Assembly: GCA_964374095.1 (NCBI GenBank)
Contig: CAYJXJ010000100.1
Span: 1-16,948 of the forward strand
Source: CAYJXJ01 sp964374095
GTDB lineage: Bacteria > Elusimicrobiota > Elusimicrobia > UBA1565 > UBA9628
Length of the DNA stretch: 16,948 nt
Reading direction: 5' to 3'
Positions 13,185-16,948 of the stretch are shown piece by piece. The notes beneath the pieces are model-generated. The model worked only from the letters and a program-made list of their open reading frames with translations. It had not been told where the DNA came from and ran no database searches. Position numbers and translations under genes: made by a program. How positions within the stretch are numbered: position 1 is the stretch's first letter; each line of letters starts with the position of its first letter.

Positions 13185-14597
13185 CTAGCGCTTCTTTTCC
13201 TCGTGCTGAAGCGCCGCCAATGCGCCAGTGATTGCCCCGCCGGCTGCCAGATTTACGAGATTCTTTGCAGCAGCGGTGAATGATCCCACATAGGCAAGAT
13301 AAGCGATTAGACCGCCACTGACCGCATAGACGCTCCCCATCAGCGGCCTTCCCCTGGCAATGAGCGCAACGGACAGCCCGACGATCGCAAGACCCAGAGC
13401 GATCAAGGCGACTCCGATCAGGGTAGAGGCAACGGAGTCCGGGGGCCACCATTTTAATTTTGCGGCGACCGCCTGAATCAGAAGCAGGGCCGCCGCAACG
13501 CCCAACAGTACTCGCAACACATTCGTTATCGGATCCGCATCATCCTTGCTCTTCCCCTGGGGCTGTGGCACGCAAGCATCGCCCGACCGGGTTTCACCCT
13601 CTCCGCACTTGGGCTTGGTGTCAGCCCCGGTGCCGATGGGCCCGCCTTGCTGCTTGAAGGCCCCGGGTTGGTTGTCCATGGGCCCCACGGCGCCTTGGCT
13701 CACGCCGCCTCCCACTGTCTCCTGCGCGCCGGTGTCGAAGGGTGTTCTGAGGCGAGTGGCCCGGCTGTCATCGGCGCCGCTGCCGGCCAGCCTCCCCATG
13801 CGGCCGGCGATGAGGGCCTGGTCGAACGCCTTCCGGGTCCCGCCGCCGGCCCTGCCGGCGACCGCGGACCGCATCCTTCCGGTCGCGGACTTCAAACCCG
13901 ACAGCCGGCCGTTGCGCGTCGCGTTGGACCCGCGCTGATCAAAGCTCCGGCTGATCCCGGCGGAGAGGCCCTGGCCGCCTAGGAGGGAGCGCTGGTAGCT
14001 TGCCGAAGTGCCGCCGCTCGACAGCGAAGAGCTGAGCCCCCCGACCCGGCTGCCCAAGGCTTCCCCAGGCGGGGCCGCGGCATTCGTGGCGGCTGCCTTC
14101 GCAATCATTGCGGGGTCTGTTACGGCGGCGTTATCGGCTGCCCTCCCGGCTGCGGAGGGGCCGCTTCCGGCGGCTTCGGCGGCCGGGGACTGTGCGGGCG
14201 CCCCCCCCGCGCCGGCCGGAGCGGCCGAGCCCTTGACCAGGGAGATGCCGTCGGGCAATGCGGCCGGGGTCTCATGGATTGGATCCCTTTCCGCCGCTCC
14301 CTCGACCCTGGGCTTGAAAATCTCGGGAACCATCCTGGCAGCCGCGCCCTGATACGACGCCAACGTCTTGCCCAGGCCCCATCCCGCGGCGCTGACCGTC
14401 ATCAGGAGCCCCAGAAACCCGAACTTGCTGCCGAGAAGCGCCGCGAACGGGGAGGATGACCCCCCGGCGGCAGCGGGAAGCCAGGGCAGGCCGGCGCCGC
14501 GACGCTGCTTGTCCTTGCCGACCGCGGCGGGCTTGAACTCGGGTATCACCGGCACAGCGACCGTCTCGAACTTGCCGGCTCCGTCCATCTTTTCCAT
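13185..14597 (-). CDS. Linker-rich membrane protein 2 of a three-member family
   Basis: The protein has 470 residues and AAGGAG seven bases before the ATG. Order: VIPEFKP motif (18-23), membrane segment (about 55-75), then a long Ala/Gly/Ser linker (about 85-330). The linker holds VGGLSSSLSSGG (185-196) and GRLSGLKSATGRM (230-242), with many Gly-Arg pairs. The Cys pair KCGEGETRSGDACVP (330-344) is followed by four membrane segments (about 359-379, 389-413, 418-440 and 443-463) and a short charged tail. The segment SGGLIAYLAYV (427-437) matches MGGLVAYHAWQ in the third protein, which supports common descent. The gene is between the other two family members, and all read in one direction with gaps of 73 and 77 bases. 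Bases 13185-13500 are less GC-rich than the rest. The family is unknown to me; the polytopic C-terminus recalls inner-membrane parts of secretion machines only in general form. Confidence 0.78.
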   Translation of the reverse strand: MEKMDGAGKFETVAVPVIPEFKPAAVGKDKQRRGAGLPWLPAAAGGSSSPFAALLGSKFGFLGLLMTVSAAGWGLGKTLASYQGAAARMVPEIFKPRVEGAAERDPIHETPAALPDGISLVKGSAAPAGAGGAPAQSPAAEAAGSGPSAAGRAADNAAVTDPAMIAKAAATNAAAPPGEALGSRVGGLSSSLSSGGTSASYQRSLLGGQGLSAGISRSFDQRGSNATRNGRLSGLKSATGRMRSAVAGRAGGGTRKAFDQALIAGRMGRLAGSGADDSRATRLRTPFDTGAQETVGGGVSQGAVGPMDNQPGAFKQQGGPIGTGADTKPKCGEGETRSGDACVPQPQGKSKDDADPITNVLRVLLGVAAALLLIQAVAAKLKWWPPDSVASTLIGVALIALGLAIVGLSVALIARGRPLMGSVYAVSGGLIAYLAYVGSFTAAAKNLVNLAAGGAITGALAALQHEEKKR

Positions 14598-14670
14598 GGG
14601 GCTTCTCCTTGCTTGCTGCTTCTGCCCATAGTCTAGTCCAAAAGCGTCGCTGAGAAAATGAATGTTCCGC

Positions 14671-16206
14671 TCAAGATGTTTGTGTATAATTTACCGATAT
14701 AATTCCTTCATCAAAATCCATCTTGAGCGGGCCTGGAATCCGACCCGGAGGGTCGGGCAGCCGCGCCGGAGCCGACATTCCGAAGTCCGGGGCCTCGCCT
14801 CCGCGAAACTTGGTCTCTGGATACTGCTTGGGCTTGGCTAAGTAAAGCCCCACCATGCNNNNNNNNNNGATGAGATTTGCCACCATGCCCACCAGCACAA
14901 GAGCTCCCGAGGCCCGGGCAATGAGGTCCATGCTCTCGAGGTTGCTAGAGATGGCTCCGGAATTGGCGGTTGCCTTTAGGAATTGCCAGGCGTGGTAGGC
15001 GACCAATCCGCCCATGAGCACAACGATAGCCCCTGCGATGCGCTGGCCGTAGGGCGCGGCGGCGATATAGGCGCCCATCAATACCGCGCTGAGGGCCATG
15101 AGCAGGGCCGCGAGGGCGAGGAACCTGGCGAAGGCCACAACGAGCGCATTCGCCGGATTCAAGAAGAAGATGGACCCATCCATGATCTTGCCCGCGATGA
15201 GCATGAGGCCGGCGGCGACGAGGATGAGGGTCTGCACCTTCTGCAGCGCCTTCTTGAAGGGCGTCACGTCCCGCGCCGGGCCGGGCGGCGGGGGCTGCCG
15301 GGGCTTCTCATCCACGACCGTGATGGACCCTCTAGTCGGCGGGGGAGAGGAGTCCGCGGGGCCGCGCTGCCCCTGGCCCGCCGGGGCTCCCCCCTCGGTC
15401 CCGAATATCCCGGAGCCGCAGCCGTCGTAGGTGCAGCCGGCCCGGGGGCTGCTGTCGGCCCGCGCGTGATCGCGCCGCACCGCCGCGAGCTGGGGGAAGG
15501 CCAGCCCCTGGCGCGGGCCGGCCGCGCGCGGCGCGACGGCGCCCAGCCGGGATATCGAGCCCCCGAAACGAGCGAGCGCCCCGGACGCCTTCCCCCGGGC
15601 AGGAACCGATAAAACGGCGTCCGCGGAGGACCTGCCGGCCGAGGCCGAGCCGGAAAGGGAGGTCAAGCCTCCTTTCGCGAGCGCGGGAAGCCGTTGGGTT
15701 GCCGCGGGGGCGGAGGCGGACAGAGGCGCAGACGTTCCAACCGGCGCGGCGGAAGACTCGGGCGGCAGGGACGCCCGTGCATCGTCCGCAGGCGCGGCCT
15801 CGGCGCCTTGTCCAGGGCCTTCCCCGCCCGCATTGGCGTCCTGGAGATACTGCAGCGAGCGGGAAGTCCCGTCGCCCGCGCCCGGATCAGCGCTCTGTTC
15901 GACCGCAGGCTCCTTGGCGCGAAGCGCGAAAATCGACTGAAGCCCGCCCCCGCTCCCGTGGGGACCGAGCACATTGAGCCCCGCGACCCCGACTCCCACC
16001 GCGACCGCGGTCCCCGAGAGTCCCAGGGCCAGGAGCCCGGCCTTGGTGCCGAGGAAGCCGAGCGCGGACAAACCGGCGGGCCCCCAGGACGCTGCCCCTT
16101 TCCAACCCCAGGACCAGGCCACGCCCGCGCCTCGGTTCTCCTGTTTTGCCTCCTTGGACAGGGTATGCCGGCTGATCTCCGGCATCGCCGCGCTCTTGGC
16201 TTCCAT
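14671..16206 (-). CDS. Linker-rich membrane protein 3 of a three-member family (contains assembly gap)
   Basis: The protein has about 511 residues. The start is the ATG at 16206, with GGAGG seven bases upstream; a TTG six codons earlier is less likely. Order: AAMPEISRHTLSK (6-18), two adjoining hydrophobic stretches (about 43-80), and an Ala/Ser/Pro linker (about 100-300). The linker holds KGGLTSLSGSA (178-188) and ASGALARFGGSISRLGAVAPR (207-227). A Cys pair, AGCTYDGCGSG (256-266), follows. The C-terminus has four to five membrane segments (about 324-344, 355-380, 388-408 and 428-458). Four codons fall in the N run at 14859-14868; the frame is the same on both sides and the gap sits inside a hydrophobic segment. 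A soluble tail of about 55 residues ends IISVNYTQTS. It is the first gene of the set. Function unknown. Confidence 0.75.
   Translation of the reverse strand: MEAKSAAMPEISRHTLSKEAKQENRGAGVAWSWGWKGAASWGPAGLSALGFLGTKAGLLALGLSGTAVAVGVGVAGLNVLGPHGSGGGLQSIFALRAKEPAVEQSADPGAGDGTSRSLQYLQDANAGGEGPGQGAEAAPADDARASLPPESSAAPVGTSAPLSASAPAATQRLPALAKGGLTSLSGSASAGRSSADAVLSVPARGKASGALARFGGSISRLGAVAPRAAGPRQGLAFPQLAAVRRDHARADSSPRAGCTYDGCGSGIFGTEGGAPAGQGQRGPADSSPPPTRGSITVVDEKPRQPPPPGPARDVTPFKKALQKVQTLILVAAGLMLIAGKIMDGSIFFLNPANALVVAFARFLALAALLMALSAVLMGAYIAAAPYGQRIAGAIVVLMGGLVAYHAWQFLKATANSGAISSNLESMDLIARASGALVLVGMVANLIXXXXMVGLYLAKPKQYPETKFRGGEAPDFGMSAPARLPDPPGRIPGPLKMDFDEGIISVNYTQTS
14859..14868. other. Assembly gap (10 N)
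   Basis: Ten N bases interrupt the third linker-rich gene. The reading frame continues on both sides, but the true gap length is not known, so a missing or extra stretch is possible. Confidence 0.98.
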
Positions 16207-16479
16207 ATCGGCACCTCCGCTCAATTCATACCAGCAAAGCGCCGGGGATGCGACGAAAGCTCACCTCAAGAGAGAAAGGCTTGCGGGAACTGCGTAGTCC
16301 GATGGTCGGCTCGCGGGCTTGAGCGGGTCTTGAGCGCGGCAGACCGGCGAGACGACTTTGGCATTGGAAATCGTCAGCTCGTCTCCGCCCACTCCTACGA
16401 GGACAAGAGGGACGCCCTCAAGACGGCAGCCAGGCGGATCTGGTCGAAGAACGGGGCGGCCGGCTCCTGAGCTACGAGT
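16207..16479. other. Gap without a supported gene
   Basis: The first part holds the ribosome site (GGAGG) and probable promoter of the gene starting at 16206; TATGAAT on the minus strand near 16227 could be a -10. From about 16260 to 16479 I find no gene. A plus-strand frame ending at 16470 (tail AARRIWSKNGAAGS) has no credible start and lies against the real gene, so I do not call it. Confidence 0.5.
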
Positions 16480-16763
16480 TCAAGTGGGGGACTCAAGAGG
16501 CACGCCGACGCGGGCCGGCCAAAGCTGCATGAGGGTGAGTTTCTTGTAGGACCGCAGCTCCGAGTAGCTGTAGGGGCAGTCGGGCAGAGGACGCTCGGAC
16601 CCTGGGGGATTGGTTGGCAGAGGAAACAGCAGGGCGTCCAACTCGGCGTCGGTAAAGCCCTCCGGGATGGGCCAGCCGAGGCCGAGCTTCCGGGCACGAC
16701 TTTAAGGTAGGCGGCGACGGTTTCGCGGTTGATGCCGCAGGTGCGGGCGACCTTCCGGTTGCT
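16480..16763 (-). pseudogene. Remnant of an IS21-family transposase (IstA N-terminal part)
   Basis: On the minus strand, NRKVARTCGINRETVAAYLK (16704-16763) is the helix-turn-helix of an IstA transposase. After a one-base frameshift, KLGLGWPIPEGFTDAELDAL continues, then LLFPLP, ERPLPDCPYSYSELRS, YKKLTLMQLW, and a stop at 16480. This order (helix-turn-helix, WPxPEG, LLFPxP, RPLPDW-like, LQLLW-like) is characteristic of IS21 IstA before the catalytic core. The start, the frame and the DDE core are all missing, so this is a dead fragment. No IstB gene is in the window. Confidence 0.75.
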
Positions 16764-16801
16764 CTAAGGCCTTAGGCAACTCCCGGACTATAGGAGATGT
16801 G

Positions 16802-16897
16802 ATGGGATTCACGGGTTTTTCAGTCGGGCTTGGATTGGCTGTTCAGCATTTTGCCATTGACTACGGCTTTCTTCCTTTTGGATCGCTGGGCAACTGA
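16802..16897 (+). pseudogene. C-terminal scrap resembling a PorV/PorQ-type outer-membrane protein
   Basis: The frame reads MGFTGFSVGLGLAVQHFAID, then YGFLPFGSLGN and a stop. The pattern GLGL-x(4)-F-x-IDY-x-F-x-PFG-x-LGN is typical of the last strands of PorV/PorQ-type outer-membrane beta proteins, which normally go on with a T/S-H-R-x-S-L strand and end in Phe. Here a stop replaces that last strand and the upstream part is missing. This is a gene remnant next to the IS21 remnant. Confidence 0.4.
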
Positions 16898-16948
16898 GCG
16901 CGCCGCTCCGAAGCTCCCCAGTTTTCACCGGTCCTGACTCCCCGGGTG

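Noticed and set aside
14685..14690. Plus-strand TATAAT
   Set aside because: It lies in the 3' end of a minus-strand gene with no plus-strand gene downstream and no -35 box.
1..16948. CRISPR array
   Set aside because: No regularly spaced repeats of 25-40 bases are visible; the only tandem repeat is the TCC microsatellite.

Overview
The window is GC-rich (with short AT-richer patches) and has a 10-base N run, so it is most likely a scaffold from a metagenome assembly. Many genes encode exported or membrane proteins with no recognisable function. The gene content, a PorV-like outer-membrane fragment and an IS21 remnant fit a high-GC, diderm, free-living bacterium. Elusimicrobiota is my best guess, but this is inference; no 16S rRNA or ribosomal marker is present.

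Layout. Positions 1-313 hold no convincing gene. Positions 314-3636 (minus strand) look like an operon of three exported proteins: an endonuclease/exonuclease/phosphatase (EEP) phosphodiesterase with a helical tail, a small Gly-rich membrane-anchored protein, and a V8/trypsin-like serine protease. A perfect 15-bp hairpin lies directly before the protease. Positions 3856-4461 encode an exported protein with a duplicated Cys/Trp/Gly motif, with its own promoter, leader hairpin and terminator. Positions 4579-6789 encode a NACHT-type STAND NTPase. Positions 6967-7812 encode an exported protein of unknown function.

At about 7938-8062 the direction changes. A promoter with a perfect TTGACA box and the 3' part of a leucine-type tRNA precede an amidoligase-family protein (8063-9205) that carries a signal peptide. 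It converges on, and overlaps, an orphan OmpR/PhoB response regulator (9174-9863), which follows a probable envelope protein (9914-10753). A divergent plus-strand gene (10927-11400) encodes a small exported membrane protein. Its promoter region shares a 17-of-20 motif with that of the amidoligase.

Positions 11497-16206 hold three consecutive minus-strand genes that share one architecture: short N-terminus with an [I/M]-P-[D/E] motif, one membrane segment, a long Ala/Ser/Pro/Gly-rich linker with Gly-Arg-Leu-type motifs, a short Cys-containing segment, and a hydrophobic C-terminal region. I do not recognise this family. It is the best candidate here for an undescribed system, possibly an envelope or secretion assembly.

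The right edge (16207-16948) is degraded: a frameshifted IS21-family IstA remnant and a C-terminal scrap resembling a PorV/PorQ outer-membrane protein.
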